A stretch of 64,000 nucleotides of DNA from Sclerodactyla briareus (taxonomy: Eukaryota > Echinodermata > Holothuroidea > Dendrochirotida > Sclerodactylidae), in assembly GCA_026419785.1 (NCBI GenBank), contig JAODTK010004021.1:156650-220649 (forward strand), written 5' to 3'. The position numbers were made by a program, and so were the translations under genes. Positions 25,301 through 35,829 of this stretch are shown piece by piece. Numbering within the stretch: position 1 is the first letter of the stretch; every line of letters starts with the position of its first letter. The notes under the pieces are model-generated. The model had not been told where the DNA came from and searched no databases. It saw nothing but the letters and a program-made list of their open reading frames with translations.

Positions 25301-25308
25301 AGAAGGAA

Positions 25309-25470
25309 CAGCCAACCCTCAGATTCATCATATTCCAGTTGAGTACATAGAATATTTTTTGTTTTTAGTGCCATTCCACACGAGCCGGCACCTGTCGTTT
25401 CACGGATAATGTATAAATGGTACCTCTCGGGTCCCGGAGGGGTTATTTCTGTCGATCTGGGAGGGGTCGA
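25309..25470 (+). repeat. Dispersed repeat, copy 2 (copy 1 at 2,152-2,330)
   Basis: Same order of blocks as copy 1, starting 'cagccaaccctcagattcat' and running through 'cccggaggggt'. Confidence 0.65.
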
Positions 25471-25699
25471 AACCGCCCCAAATACGCCCCTGTTTACATA
25501 ACGGATGTAATTTCTTATTCACAAGCTTCGCCTGTGCTTTACTGTCGGTCATCTTGGAATAAGAACCAGAAGGAAGCCAGAAGCCTTCGTGATTCCTTGA
25601 CTGATCCTGACTTGATCAAGCTTAGCATTGTCAATTACATGCTGACAGAATTCGCTCGGGATCATGTAGTATCAATAATGGGGAATCCCTTACAAAGTT

Positions 25700-26440
25700 T
25701 GAGCCTCATCCATCCAGGTGAGGTATTTGAGGCATACCATATTTCAACCTTTGACCTAACCCCAAAAAAAAGTTGAATGTACATCATGGAGAACCCACAT
25801 AACAAGTATGAGCTTCATCCAGGTGGGGTCGTGTTATCGTGTTAACGAAGCTAAACATTGCCAAATTATCAAAACACATTCCCCATTTCCCCCAACACTG
25901 ACCCCCTGTCCACACCAAAAAACATAGGGTTTCTGTGCTCCCATAAGAGAGCGGTATACCGAATTTAAACCTGATCGGAGCAGGAATTCTGGACTTATCG
26001 TGTTAACAAGAATTTTCAGACTGACTCAGAAATTCCTTTGACTGACCACAAGACGATAGGAATTGGGTGCTCACTATGGGTAACCCACATACCAAGTATG
26101 AGCTTCATCCATCCAGGTGGGGTCGAGATATATATTACAAGGATTAAAATCGAGCCCCAAAGGTAAACAAATTCGATTGTTTTTCGAAACTGACACCCAT
26201 TCTTCGACAAAAACAATGGGGTCCCTATACTCCCCGTAAGAAAGCTGTATGTATACGAAATTTCAACCTGAAGCTCCATCCATCCAGGTGGGGTCCACGC
26301 CAAAAACGATAGGATTTCTGAGAGCTGTATACTGAATTTCAACCAGATCAGACCAAGACTTCTGGACTTATCGTGTTAACAAGATTTTCAGATTTTGAGT
26401 ATATTGAGTATGAACTTCATCCATCCAGACGGGGTCGAGT
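25700..26440 (+). repeat. Irregular repeat with recurring 'catccatccaggtggggtc' motif
   Basis: The motif or a close variant occurs near 25,707, 25,812, 26,107, 26,278 and 26,420. It is often preceded by 'aagtatgagcttcatcc'. A second word, 'cgtgttaacaag' or a near variant, occurs near 25,838, 25,999, 26,371 and 26,444. Spacing is uneven, about 105-290 bp. Confidence 0.7.
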
Positions 26441-26466
26441 TGTCGTGTTAACAAGGTTGGGCGTCA

Positions 26467-26675
26467 CCACACACACACACCACACACACAACACACAAAC
26501 ACACACACACACACACAACACACAGACACACACACACACACACACCACACACACACACCACACACACACACACGCGCGCACGCGCACACACACACACACA
26601 CCACACACACACACACACACACCACACACACACACACACAACACACACACACACACACACACACAAAAACACACT
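26467..26675. repeat. (CA)n microsatellite
   Basis: About 209 nt of CA with scattered single-base breaks. Frames here give only His-Thr or Cys-Val strings. Confidence 0.95.
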
Positions 26676-27007
26676 GTCATGATTGCATAGATTCCTCCGA
26701 CTTCGTCAAGGAATAAAAAAATAAAAAAAATAAAAACGGCCTTACTAGACTGAGAGTATGTCACCATCATCGTTGATGATGACAAATGCAGCGATAAATG
26801 GCTTTATATGATATCTACTTTCACATGATACTAATCTACACTTAATTCTGTTTGTTGGGCGCGCCCCATTTTGAATGACCCTCTTTGAGGAATGTATATT
26901 CTCCGTACCACTCGGCGTTGATTTCCCATTCCTACAATAATAATAATTGAAAATTATGGGAAATTAAAACATTGTTGATTTCGATCCTTTGGTCAGTGAT
27001 TTGTTGA

Positions 27008-27380
27008 GTTATAAAAAAAATAACTCGTTCTTATATAACGCTTTTCAACGCCGAAGACCTGCTTCAAAAGCGCTGTACAGATATCACCCCTGATCAATAT
27101 AGTGACTTGTCACACCCGTACTATACAACACGCACCTCTGCTTGTACTCCCCAGTCGCACCATTTCAGTATGTCACTTCATCATGACTGCCTCAAACGGC
27201 GCTAGCTACTTTTCACAAGTCACCGCACAATTGGGGCCACTTTATAGTGGTGGCGGGGGAAACATTTCAGAAGACATGTCTGGTCTAACAGCGCAGTCCT
27301 CAGACTTTCAATGAGTTGCGAACTCGCAATCACTGGTTTTGCAGTCTAGTGCTCTACCGAATGAGCTAATCCGCCTGCCT
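27008..27380 (-). mobile_element. tRNA-derived SINE
   Basis: Reading the - strand, the head at 27,380-27,310 resembles a tRNA. It has an A-box-like 'tagctcattcggtagagc', a GCA-type anticodon loop 'ctgcaaa' and a B-box-like 'gagttcgcaactc'. Several arm mismatches make an active tRNA unlikely. The body ends with 'cagcgcttttgaagcagg' and 'gcgttatataagaacgag', then a T-rich end near 27,010. An AGCGCT...ATATAA 3' part is known from several animal SINE families. Length is about 370 bp, and it lies just upstream of the first transporter exon found on the + strand. Confidence 0.75.
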
Positions 27381-27564
27381 ATCTCAAATCTCAAAGTTCG
27401 ATCAGTTACATTTCTAAAATTAGAGTGGGCTGGACATGAATCTGCCAAAATGTGACTTAAGTGTCATCAGTTATGCGAGAGGATATACTATCCTGGTCCG
27501 TTCAATGAAGTATATCCAATCCAGTGTATCTGCACCATGTCAGCTGATCTCTATACTATTTCAG

Positions 27565-27709
27565 CTCCTGTCACCAACATCCTTGATCGGTCTTGAACGC
27601 CAGGGTAGTCGCCGTTCTTGGCGGATTGCTGACGTGTGCCGGGTTCATTTTTCGAGCGTCCTACCACCAGGCACTATCTGGGAACTAACCCTATACATCA
27701 CGATCTCGG
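27565..27709 (+). CDS. MCT/SLC16-like transporter, + strand gene, 145-nt exon
   Basis: Exon with acceptor 'ctatactatttcag' before it and donor GTAAGG after it. With one or two frame changes it reads 'PVTNILDR', then 'ARVVAVLGGLLTCAGFIF' and 'LTLYITISG'. This matches the part of monocarboxylate transporters where a short loop (Gly-Pro...Leu..Arg-Phe-Gly-x-Arg) leads into a transmembrane helix with GGLL. Exons of about 144 nt at this place are usual in SLC16 genes. The family carries lactate, pyruvate or related small carboxylates, often with a proton, across the plasma membrane; substrate cannot be told here. The 5' exons with the PDGGWGW-type motif were not found. Frame breaks may be sequencing error. 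Confidence 0.68.
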
Positions 27710-28559
27710 GTAAGGACAAGCACACCACTTACGTTGTTTGGTAGGCTCTCGACTGAGACATTAATGTATAAACAGCAGTAACAACTAACGAGAGTGAATG
27801 GAGCTATATGATATTATAAAAAACAATGTTATTTCAGATAGGGAAGGATGTATTATATTTGGTAATTTAAATTAAATAAAATAACTATCCCCGCAAATGC
27901 GAATACTCTTTTGTGGTTGAAATTAAAGAGATCAGGTGGACAATCAATAAATGACTGGTCACTGGTTTCAAAAAGTCGAGGGACACACTTTTCATCTGTG
28001 AACTATTCTGGATACTACCCTGACATCCATATATTCTTTTAATCGCATGTCGACGGTCACACGTTGTGATCAGTCTCGGCATCGTTATCACCTGCGTTAA
28101 ACAGTCTCAGCGGAGTGTCAGAAAAGGGGTTCTTATACCCCCGGATTGTCAGGAAAAAAATCTGGGCAAGAATTCCATGCCTCTTTCAGTTCTAGATTTC
28201 AGTAGTTTCTGCACGTGTACTTCTTTATAGTTACATATCCACCGGCCACAGAAGATTGTCTTCTGTATGCAGACTGAACTTTTCCCCAATGGAAAGACTG
28301 AGTAGAACAATCTACTCGCGCAGAGTGAGAATATTTACTTTAAAAGTGTTAATTAGTCCAAGAAAGCAGATAGTTTTCCCTACTTTTTTTCTCAGTAGTA
28401 CAAATACGGAGAATTGTGCGCGGGTGGAACCCGAAGGATTTCTACATTTTTTCGACTTTCTGCAAACAGGCAAGCGATAACGATATCGAGCAGCGAAACG
28501 TGCGAATGAGGCAGCAATAATATATTAGGAGATATATATTATTCATTAATTTAGATACA

Positions 28560-29575
28560 GTACGCAATTCAGACCTTGACCTTGACCATGATCTTCATAT
28601 GGCAAACTTGCCTTAGTCCTTAACAAACATTGTTACTCAGTTTGGTCAACATCCATCAAATAATGACCAATTGAGAGGAAAAAGGCCATTTCACACAGTG
28701 CTAATGAACTTAGACCTTTGACCTTCCCATGGCGAAGTTTGTCCTCAGCTCAATGAACTTGGGATCAATTAGTCCAACCCCCAATGACTGCCTGTTTTAG
28801 GGTCTGTAATACTTCTTTTCATCAACTCTAACGGCACTGTATGATGTTGCATCCAAATCCACATTTTGATTTTTTTCTTTACAAAAAGGGCCTATATTGC
28901 TCTTGTTAATTGATCTTCGACCAACTACGATGTCAACACTCTCATGGGTCAATAATCATTTTGTCTAAGTTTGATCAACATCCATCAGAGATGACCGTTC
29001 AGGAGTCAAGAGGCATTCCACACGTGGCCAATTGTGCCCCTTTAATGACCTTTGACCTTGACTTCTCAGGGTCAAAGGTGTCACAGAGGTCAATAAACAT
29101 TGGGTCAACATTTGGTCACATGCAATCGATATTGACTGTTTGGGCCTTAAAGCTTCTTTTCAACAGATGTTACTTTTTAACTCTAACGGCACTTTATGAC
29201 GTTGCATCCTGAATCTGTGAACAAGCTGAGAGGAGCACCACCAAGGAAACATTATGACACAGTTTCAAGAAATGTACTTTGTTGGAGAAGATACATATTG
29301 ACATTTCACACATAATGACCTAAGTGCCCCACTGATTGACCTTTGACCTCGACCTTCACAAAGTCAAACATGTCCCATGGGTCATTAACATTGTGTCCAA
29401 GTTAGGTCAAAATCCATCGGATTTGACTGTTGGGGTCTTAGTGTTCTTTTCAACAGCTGTTTCTTTTTTTAACGGTTTTAACGGCACTATATGACGTTGC
29501 ATCCAAAAATCTGTGAAAAGCTGAGAGGAGCACCACCAAGGAAACATTATGACACAGTTTCAAGAAAATGTTAAT
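28560..29575 (+). repeat. ~300 bp tandem repeat with DR1-type TGACCT pairs
   Basis: Three diverged units share 'tcaacatccatcag..atgac' (28,643; 28,973; 29,406) and 'taacggcact.tatgacgttg' (28,825; 29,181; 29,477). The last two also share a nearly identical 95 bp block, 'gctgagaggagcaccaccaa' onward to 'cagtttcaagaaa'. Perfect TGACCT-T-TGACCT pairs lie at 29,046-29,058 and 29,337-29,349. Confidence 0.8.
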
Positions 29576-29688
29576 TAACAATGTTAATTGACCCATGGGA
29601 CATGTTTGACTTTGTGAAGGTCGAGGTCCCAGTCACAACGAGGCACGGGGTCATTATGTGTGAAAATTATCATATGTTCTCCTCCAAC
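29278..29688. repeat. Inverted repeat, arms ~115 bp
   Basis: The left arm, 29,278-29,394, is the reverse complement of the right arm, 29,578-29,688. Matched parts include 'acccatgggacatgtttgac', 'tttgtgaaggtcgaggtc', 'gtcattatgtgtgaaa' and 'ctcctccaac'. About 180 bp separate the arms, and the centre carries one of the direct-repeat units. Confidence 0.85.
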
Positions 29689-30068
29689 ACAGTACAGATT
29701 CTTGTTTCAATTGAAATGGTAACTTTCTCAGAAGACACACCGAACCACTTTTGTTACTATTCCAGTTTATGTATCTGTTAACTTTCAAGCTGCGATGCAT
29801 GGGGGAGGTCTTAAATCTCAAACTCTGGTCGTTGTATTACAATACCGTTTCCGGGGGTTCGTTTCAGGATAATTGCCAACCAAGTGACATCAATTTTGTT
29901 TGTTGTTTTACAGATGGGGCTTGGCTAAAGCTAATCTCCCCACAAAGCCCTTCAATTAAAGATAAAAAGTGTATGGAAAAACATATTGAAGTACACTGTT
30001 TTCATTTGAATGGTTCGGTTTATACTGCGTTTGACCATTCCAATGTTACAATTTTTTTCCTCTCACAG

Positions 30069-30916
30069 TATTGGTTGCGGCTTGGTTATGTTATACACTG
30101 GTGACGTCAACCAAGCCTTCGGACCGTCGTTCCCCGCCGCTCAAACACTAAGCCAAATTTCGGGTTACATTGGAATTGCCGTTGTTCCACCGGCATTCGG
30201 GTATGATTCTAGTCAATTATGGAAAAACGGAGGCTGTCCTATTCCTTGGCTTACTCACCTCGTTGTTAATTGCCATATGCCCTTGCAACGACGCTGACAT
30301 TGCCGGATTCGATACCCTCCAGCAAGAGGAGCCCGCTGTTGAAGCCAAACTCGACGAGGAACGGGAAGGGCTGATCGAGAATAATCCTGGGGAGGACGGC
30401 GTAGTGATGCAAGAAAATGTTAGTGGAGAATCCTTGGACGAGAACGTGAGCTTCTTCAATGAGTTAGTGTCACTAATTATCACCCCATCAGTCGTGCCAT
30501 TAGTGTTTCTCACTGCTGTTGCATTCGTACAATATTCCTGCTGGTCATATTCTGGTACCGACGGGGAAAGCCTGGGTCACGCCCCTTCTGTAGCGTATTG
30601 GTCTCCTTCATGGGCGGTGATTTCGGGACATACGGGGAAAACGTACAGTTTTGTATTTTCGCTGGAATCGAGCAACCCTGATGAACGGATACATACTCCC
30701 GACGAGTCTCGTGGTACTTGGATACGTCCTTAGTTTCTTTCTAGACGGGTTAATTCCGCTTGCTATATGTCGAGTCTCAGTGGTTCGGGGTCTCGGTGCA
30801 GTTCTGCGTGTGTGGATCGTGGCTTCAGCAACTGTGTGTGAACGAAAACAAGAGGGCGGTGTGACAGTGATTATCAATACACCGGAATCTTCGTCTTTCT
30901 CGGAGGCATTTGTCAG
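30069..30916 (+). CDS. MCT/SLC16-like transporter, + strand gene, 848-nt exon
   Basis: Acceptor 'cctctcacag' precedes the exon and donor GTGAGA follows. It opens 'IGCGLVMLYTGDVNQAF', then 'IAVVPPAFGY', 'YGKTEAVLFLGLLTSLLIAI' (end of the first six-helix half), and an acidic Glu/Asp-rich loop at about 30,300-30,450. Next come 'LVSLIITPSVVPLVFLTAVAF' (start of the second half), 'IPAGHILVP', 'NGYILPTSLVVLGYVLSFF' and 'TVIINTPESSS', ending near 'FLGGIC'. That is the order of MCT helices 4-11, and one large exon of about 800 nt covering them is typical of SLC16 genes. At least three frame changes are needed (near 30,205, 30,540 and the 3' end). The partner exon on the - strand is at 51,779-52,617. 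It could be another 12-helix MFS family, but SLC16 fits best. Confidence 0.72.
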
Positions 30917-32216
30917 GTGAGAAGATGTATTGTTATATATGTACTCATGAACACTACCTTAGGCAGAAAAAAAAAGATGTTTGTTTGTCATCCAGACCCC
31001 TGAAAAGGCGGCGGATAGGCGGGCGGATTTTTTTTTTTTGTTTTTGGGTGGGGGGGGGAACGCAGATTCGCACATAAGGAACATGTGAAAATAGGACGCT
31101 AAATGATATCCGGCCCCCAGCACTACTAGAACTAGCGGCATCAGTAGCTTCAGTTAGTGTCCGCTTGCCAACCGTACAAGGACAAAGTTAAGTAGCCAAA
31201 ACCGTGACCGGAAGTCGCATGCAAAACCACGCCAAGGTTGGGTGACACCAAGTCATCTGGGCCTATATCACGCTATGGGCCATTTCGTGACTCCGCGACT
31301 CTCACATTTTCTAAGAAGTAGTCTGAATCGTTTTGTTCCACACTGCCGAAGTGGTTGATCAAAAAATCTCCGTCAGGAAGAAGTCGTCACACAGTGCAAA
31401 TCGGTCATAAATAATTCTAACGCCGAGTTACACAGAAACTCCGAGGGTGTACGACGCCATGTTTTAGGACCCGGAGCTAGTTACTAGTGATCGGCACTAT
31501 GTAGTATCACACTACTTGAGTGGTGACCGGGAGCGCCCGCTCGGCGAGTTTGGCAAGAAATATACTCGAAGAAAGTGCTATCAGCCCCACATTGTGTTGT
31601 CGCTCTCATCAGCTTTGCTACATTTTGTATGAGAACACTATTAAAAATTTGTAGGGCTGAAGTTTATTTCTTTGACAGAATTTGACAGTTCACACTGATC
31701 GTGAAGGGATTATGCTCAATTCCTATGTCGTGCAGATGATTTGTTGTTTTTTCATCAGAGAAATGTTAGTTGCAAAACTTTACTATTCTTACATCTCAGG
31801 TGCGAAGTGGCAACTCTGATATTATTACTACAGTGACCGCAAGAACTAAACAAATGGGATCTGATAAAAACTTTCAATTTGTTTTACAATATATGGAAAC
31901 TGAATTTTATTAACTTTATTATGAATTCACTGTATTTTTCGCTGAATAGTGACGAAACTGTAAGCATTTACTGGTAAGTCAAAGGCGACCTCCGCATCGT
32001 TACTCTCGTGACGTCATTAGTAGGCTGAAATTCATTTGAGTTAAATAAATAACTCGTGTGTCCAAGGGAACATGCGAGAATTGCCAAATTTTGGCGCGGG
32101 GTTTTTGACAATGGCTTCTCTTCATCTGTGCCAGTTTTAAAGATAATTATGTTGAAACGACCAGCTACTTTTTTTTTTCAGGTATTTCCGGCTACGCGTT
32201 AAGGAAGCTGGTTGAA
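30917..32216 (+). other. Intron of the + strand transporter, unique part
   Basis: Between the donor at 30,917 and the TATG/minisatellite block. A T13 run and a G run lie at 31,029-31,058; nothing else was recognised. The intron continues to 35,085. Confidence 0.5.
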
Positions 32217-32280
32217 AGTATGTATGTATGTATGTATGTAGGATGTAGGTATGTATGTTGTATGTATGTATGGTATGTAT
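32217..32280. repeat. (TATG)n microsatellite
   Basis: Tetranucleotide run with a few breaks, directly next to the 57 bp minisatellite. Confidence 0.9.
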
Positions 32281-32584
32281 GCCTCGTAGGTGGCGTGTGC
32301 ATGTGTGTAAGGATGGCTGATTTGGCGGGCGGACGTATGCATCGTAGGGGGCGTGTGCAGGTGTGTAAGAGGGCTGATTGGGTGCGTGTACGTATGCCTC
32401 GTAGGGGGCGTGTGAATGTGTGTAGATTGCTGATTTGGCGTGCGGTACGCATGCCTCGTAGGGGGCGTGTGCATGTGTGTAAGATGGCTGTTTGGAGTGC
32501 GTGTACGCATGCCTGTAGGGGGCGTGTGCGTGTGTAAGATGGCTGACTTGGAGTGCGTGTAAGTAGCCTCGAAGGGGGCGTGCA
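32281..32584 (+). repeat. 57-58 bp minisatellite, ~5.3 copies
   Basis: Units start near 32,281, 32,338, 32,395, 32,452, 32,510 and 32,565 with 'gcctcgtagggggcgtgtg' or a near variant, followed by 'gtgtaagatggctgatttgg' variants and 'gcgtgtacgtat'. A lone related unit lies at 34,871-34,911. Open frames on both strands exist only because the unit length is near a multiple of three. Confidence 0.9.
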
Positions 32585-32889
32585 CTCATAAACGCTACCA
32601 GTAAGCGTGCTTACATCTGTTGGGGCTACAGGCCAACCTCGGTGCCGCACTCGCCAGCACCCGGAGGTCGAATTTTTAGCAGTAGGAATGTGAAGAGGAT
32701 ATACCAGATCGAGAGTCCAAAAGGACCTTCCTGCTGGCTAGGTAAGTTTTTTCCGTACATTCCATTCTGTTCTGTGAGGGGGGCACCTAAAGGCACGGAA
32801 GGGAATGCACCCCCCCGAAGGCAGAGACCTAGTAGCAAGACGCCTACCAAGGCTCATTTTGAGGTTGATATTATAAGTAGGTCTGATTA

Positions 32890-34320
32890 CTAGAACCGAA
32901 CAGAGCAATCTATGGGGAATTTAATAGCGTTTTTGCTGAAGTGTTCAGAGACCAGTAGTGTCCACGAGGCACCGTCAGTAGGTAGATACCTCAGGAATAA
33001 TTTCCTGTTAAGTGCATTAGTCTATCATGTATGGAAGTAGCATTCGTAGCTTAGTAGGAGTAAATAGCTTGGCGCTTTATAGCAATACGTAAACATGGTT
33101 GTGGTTGGTGATGTTAACAAGGGTACAGCTTGCCATCTCTGACTCTGGGACGGATGTAGGTATTATACATTTTGACGCCAGTGTTCTAGCTAATTCAAGA
33201 GTTGTTGCAGAGTAGGCGGAGGCTGACATCCACACCAGGCTTTGGCTACCACCCGGTCAAGTTGGGGCGTGAAAATAAGGTGGGAGTCAAAATCAACCAA
33301 GTGAACAAAACGGCGGGCGACATTACAGCCGGAGGAATACGCTGGTTGAAAAGAGGGATATGGGGTTCATGGAGGTTAACTTGGTCCTGGATTTAACTGA
33401 CGAGTTGTATTTCCCTGGGTTGATCTTTACTCTCCAAAGACACACCCAGCTTACGATAGTCTTAAGATGTGGTTTTGATGTTTTTTTTTTTTTTTAATTT
33501 AAGGAGTTTATCTAAAGGAGGTACAATAAAGAGCAATTCATCACGCGATTAAGTTAGGAAACTCTATTATCGGATCTGCAGGATTTGACATAGATCAATA
33601 GAAGAGTGGGCCTGTCACAGAGTCGGGGGGGGGGGGGGTCCCGGCCTTGAAGTTGAAAGGATTTAGAATAACCATTTAATTGAATATGCCGGATCTGTCG
33701 TTAAGCAATAAGCAAAGTAGGCAGGTAAAAGTCATGAATGTTAAGTTCACCACAGTCCTGTATTGCAGACCATTTTGCCAGGTTTGGTCAAAAGCTTTCT
33801 CAGGGAAGGCGGCAAGAGTGGAGTACTCCGTTTGAAACCAAGTTTGATGCTTTCATTAATGTTAATAAGAGACTGAAAGTACTCCTGTTGCGGCCGGAAC
33901 CATACTGTGTTGGAAAGAGCCATTATTAATATATTTCCAAGTAGGAGCTAAGACGAGTGGAGATAATCCGTGGGGATCCGCCGAATATTTCCCGTACGGA
34001 TGGAGAGACTTATGGCCTGTATTTGAATCGGGGTTGGTTTGGATTTGTTAGGCGCTTTGGGATTAGGATGTTTGCCACCTTTCTGAAAGTGGGGAATAAC
34101 CCTAACGAGAAGAGTAGTCACTAATCGGCCAAGGTGTCTAAGTCCCTGAGCTGGAAGGTGTTTAAAAGGCGATAAGTAACCCCATCAGGGCCGGGGAAAG
34201 AAGAGTCCTTAGTTCGTTTTGAGGCATTTAAGATTTCCGTCATTCCGTCTCTATCGATAGACTCATTGAGCCATTGGTAGAGTTGTAGTTTTAGAATTAG
34301 TTAGCCTTAATCGGGTCGCT
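32890..34320 (-). pseudogene. Jockey-like LINE reverse transcriptase, broken
   Basis: Read on the - strand with frame changes, it gives the order of a LINE polymerase: 'FPGPDGVTYRLLN' (34,200-34,165), 'NPNQPRFKYRP' (about 34,040), 'FRPQQEYFQSLININESIK' (about 33,890), 'KAFDQTWQNGLQYRTV' (about 33,795-33,749), a degenerate 'GPLLY' (about 33,620), 'CLWRVKINPGK' (about 33,440-33,400), and the C-terminal 'YNTYIRPRV' (about 33,170). The YADD catalytic motif is not readable. No endonuclease was found upstream, so the copy is truncated at its 5' end. It lies reversed inside an intron of the + strand transporter. Jockey superfamily is the best fit; the exact clade is uncertain. Confidence 0.75.
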
Positions 34321-34920
34321 CTCATGTCGATTCTGGGGTTGGCCCCCCAGAAGGGGAGGCCATAGCCACGAAGGGACGGAACCCTACAGGGGCGGACGAA
34401 ACATAACGGAATAGGAGAACATACTACAAGTGGGGCGAGGACCCCAACTACAAAAACAGTCCAGTGAGCGAACAGACAAAATTATCCATAAACTAACCCC
34501 TATTTTACCTAAAAAAAAAAACCAGTTAGCGCATTTTTGAAAACCCGAGCTGGCCAAACCCTGAACAACAACAAACAAGTTTGACCGTTTGTCAACAACG
34601 GACAGTAGAAAAATATAATCTGAGAGCACACGCATGCCGTCCGCCTGTCCTCGACTGTAGAATGAATAGGCTTAGTATAGGTAGCAGTAGGCTTCTGAAA
34701 CATCGTTTTATAGAGCTGGGTCGTCACGCTCGAATGTGGCCTGCTGAAGAGCCAGTGGTGTCGCGCCCTGGCCCCACGTGGTCGCCTGAACCGTAGAGGG
34801 CTGCCCTTCAGAGACGAAGTAGGCCGTTTGCCTTAACGAATATTTCCAAGTGCGTGTTGAGGAAGTTGTTATGAGTGTGCGTGTACGTATGCTCGTAGGG
34901 GGCGTGTGTGATAGTTTGGT

Positions 34921-34960
34921 ACTTATGCGTCATTAAAACCTTTCAGGGAAGTCAGAGGTC
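34921..34960 (+). repeat. ~45 bp direct repeat before the last transporter exon
   Basis: 'cttatgcgt..taaaacctttc' and 'agtcagaggtc' recur at 35,178-35,223, so the exon at 35,086-35,168 is flanked by the pair. Confidence 0.7.
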
Positions 34961-34967
34961 TGTCTGT

Positions 34968-34974
34968 GGGTATG

Positions 34975-35005
<31 letters not shown>

Positions 35006-35006
35006 T
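34968..35006. repeat. (TATG)n microsatellite, second
   Basis: Pure TATG run, close to the lone minisatellite unit at 34,871-34,911 and upstream of the last transporter exon. Confidence 0.9.
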
Positions 35007-35085
35007 GTATGTTGGATGTTGGATGTAAAAGTGTATTATTATGTATTTATGTACACTGACTTTATTATCTCCTTCATTGTTACAG

Positions 35086-35168
35086 GTACCATCGTCGATC
35101 TGACCGGGTCTTACCGTATCCATTTGTCCTTTCTGGCAATACTTAGCCTGCTACAAACTACCCAGTGA
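35086..35168 (+). CDS. MCT/SLC16-like transporter, + strand gene, last exon seen
   Basis: Acceptor 'tccttcattgttacag' precedes it. The exon reads 'GTIVDLTGSYRIHLSFLAIL' and reaches a stop at 35,168. This is the G-x-L/V-x-D-x-T-G-x-Y motif of MCT helix 11-12. Joining it to the 848-nt exon needs a one-base frame change near that donor. The - strand paralogue has the same motif in its last exon (51,287-51,351). A full MCT would carry one more helix and a cytoplasmic tail, so the stop may be a frame error or the exon may continue. Confidence 0.7.
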
Positions 35169-35177
35169 CATTTTGGG

Positions 35178-35223
35178 ATCTTATGCGTGGGTGAAAACCT
35201 TCAGTGAAGTCGTCAGAGAGGTC
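35178..35223 (+). repeat. ~45 bp direct repeat after the last transporter exon
   Basis: Partner of 34,921-34,960. It differs by a few substitutions and indels. Confidence 0.7.
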
Positions 35224-35829
35224 ATACTGTGGCGACAATTAGAGGAGATAATATATGTGTCGTGAAATCTGATGAACATGTATTACTGATTTAGATCCAA
35301 GGAATTCTTTAGTCTGCATCAAAAGATGGGCAGGATAATGGGGTTGGTAGTTATACATTGATTTTAATATCGAAACTCAATTTTAATGCTGTCCTAATTA
35401 GAGAATATCATCGTAAGATTGTTAATCGGAGGTGTGGGGCGATGATTTCCGTCGGGGCTAGCTTCAAAGGGTCAGATTTCAGGAGACTAAAAGGGATGAT
35501 TCTGTGAATAAGTGCGGAAGTGTTGTCAGGTTAGCAGGATTGGGGGAGTGTGTGGGAATGTGTGGGAAAGGGAGGCGGTGTGGAGAGTTGGGGGTAGGTG
35601 AGGCAACGCAGGTGGCTGTTGATCCCGCCTTGCTACTAAAATAGTTTTCGTGTGCTGGCAGCTGAGAAGGCCATGCAATGTGGGGGGGGGGGGGGAGGGT
35701 CAAAGTCAGCCTTGGTGTGTGCCGCGCGTGTGAAAAGTAGAGGATAAGAGGCAGCTAGAGCCGGTGGTTCAAGCAGAGTTGGGTGGTATTAAGGTGGACG
35801 GTTTGGGCAGATAAAGTAAAAGGGAGGTG

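Larger units (their letters stand above)
27710..30068 (+). other. Intron of the + strand transporter
   Basis: Interval between donor GTAAGG at 27,710 and acceptor 'tttcctctcacag' at 30,068. It holds the AGGTCA-type repeat block at 28,560-29,690 and otherwise nothing recognised. Confidence 0.6.

Noticed and set aside
26373-26785. Several frames of 66-122 codons on both strands
   Set aside because: All caused by the (CA)n microsatellite.
27310-27380. Functional tRNA-Cys gene
   Set aside because: Arm mismatches and a fused 300 bp body with a SINE-type 3' end point to a SINE.
32137-32650. Overlapping frames of 105-152 codons, both strands
   Set aside because: Periodic products of the 57 bp minisatellite; no signal peptide or domain.
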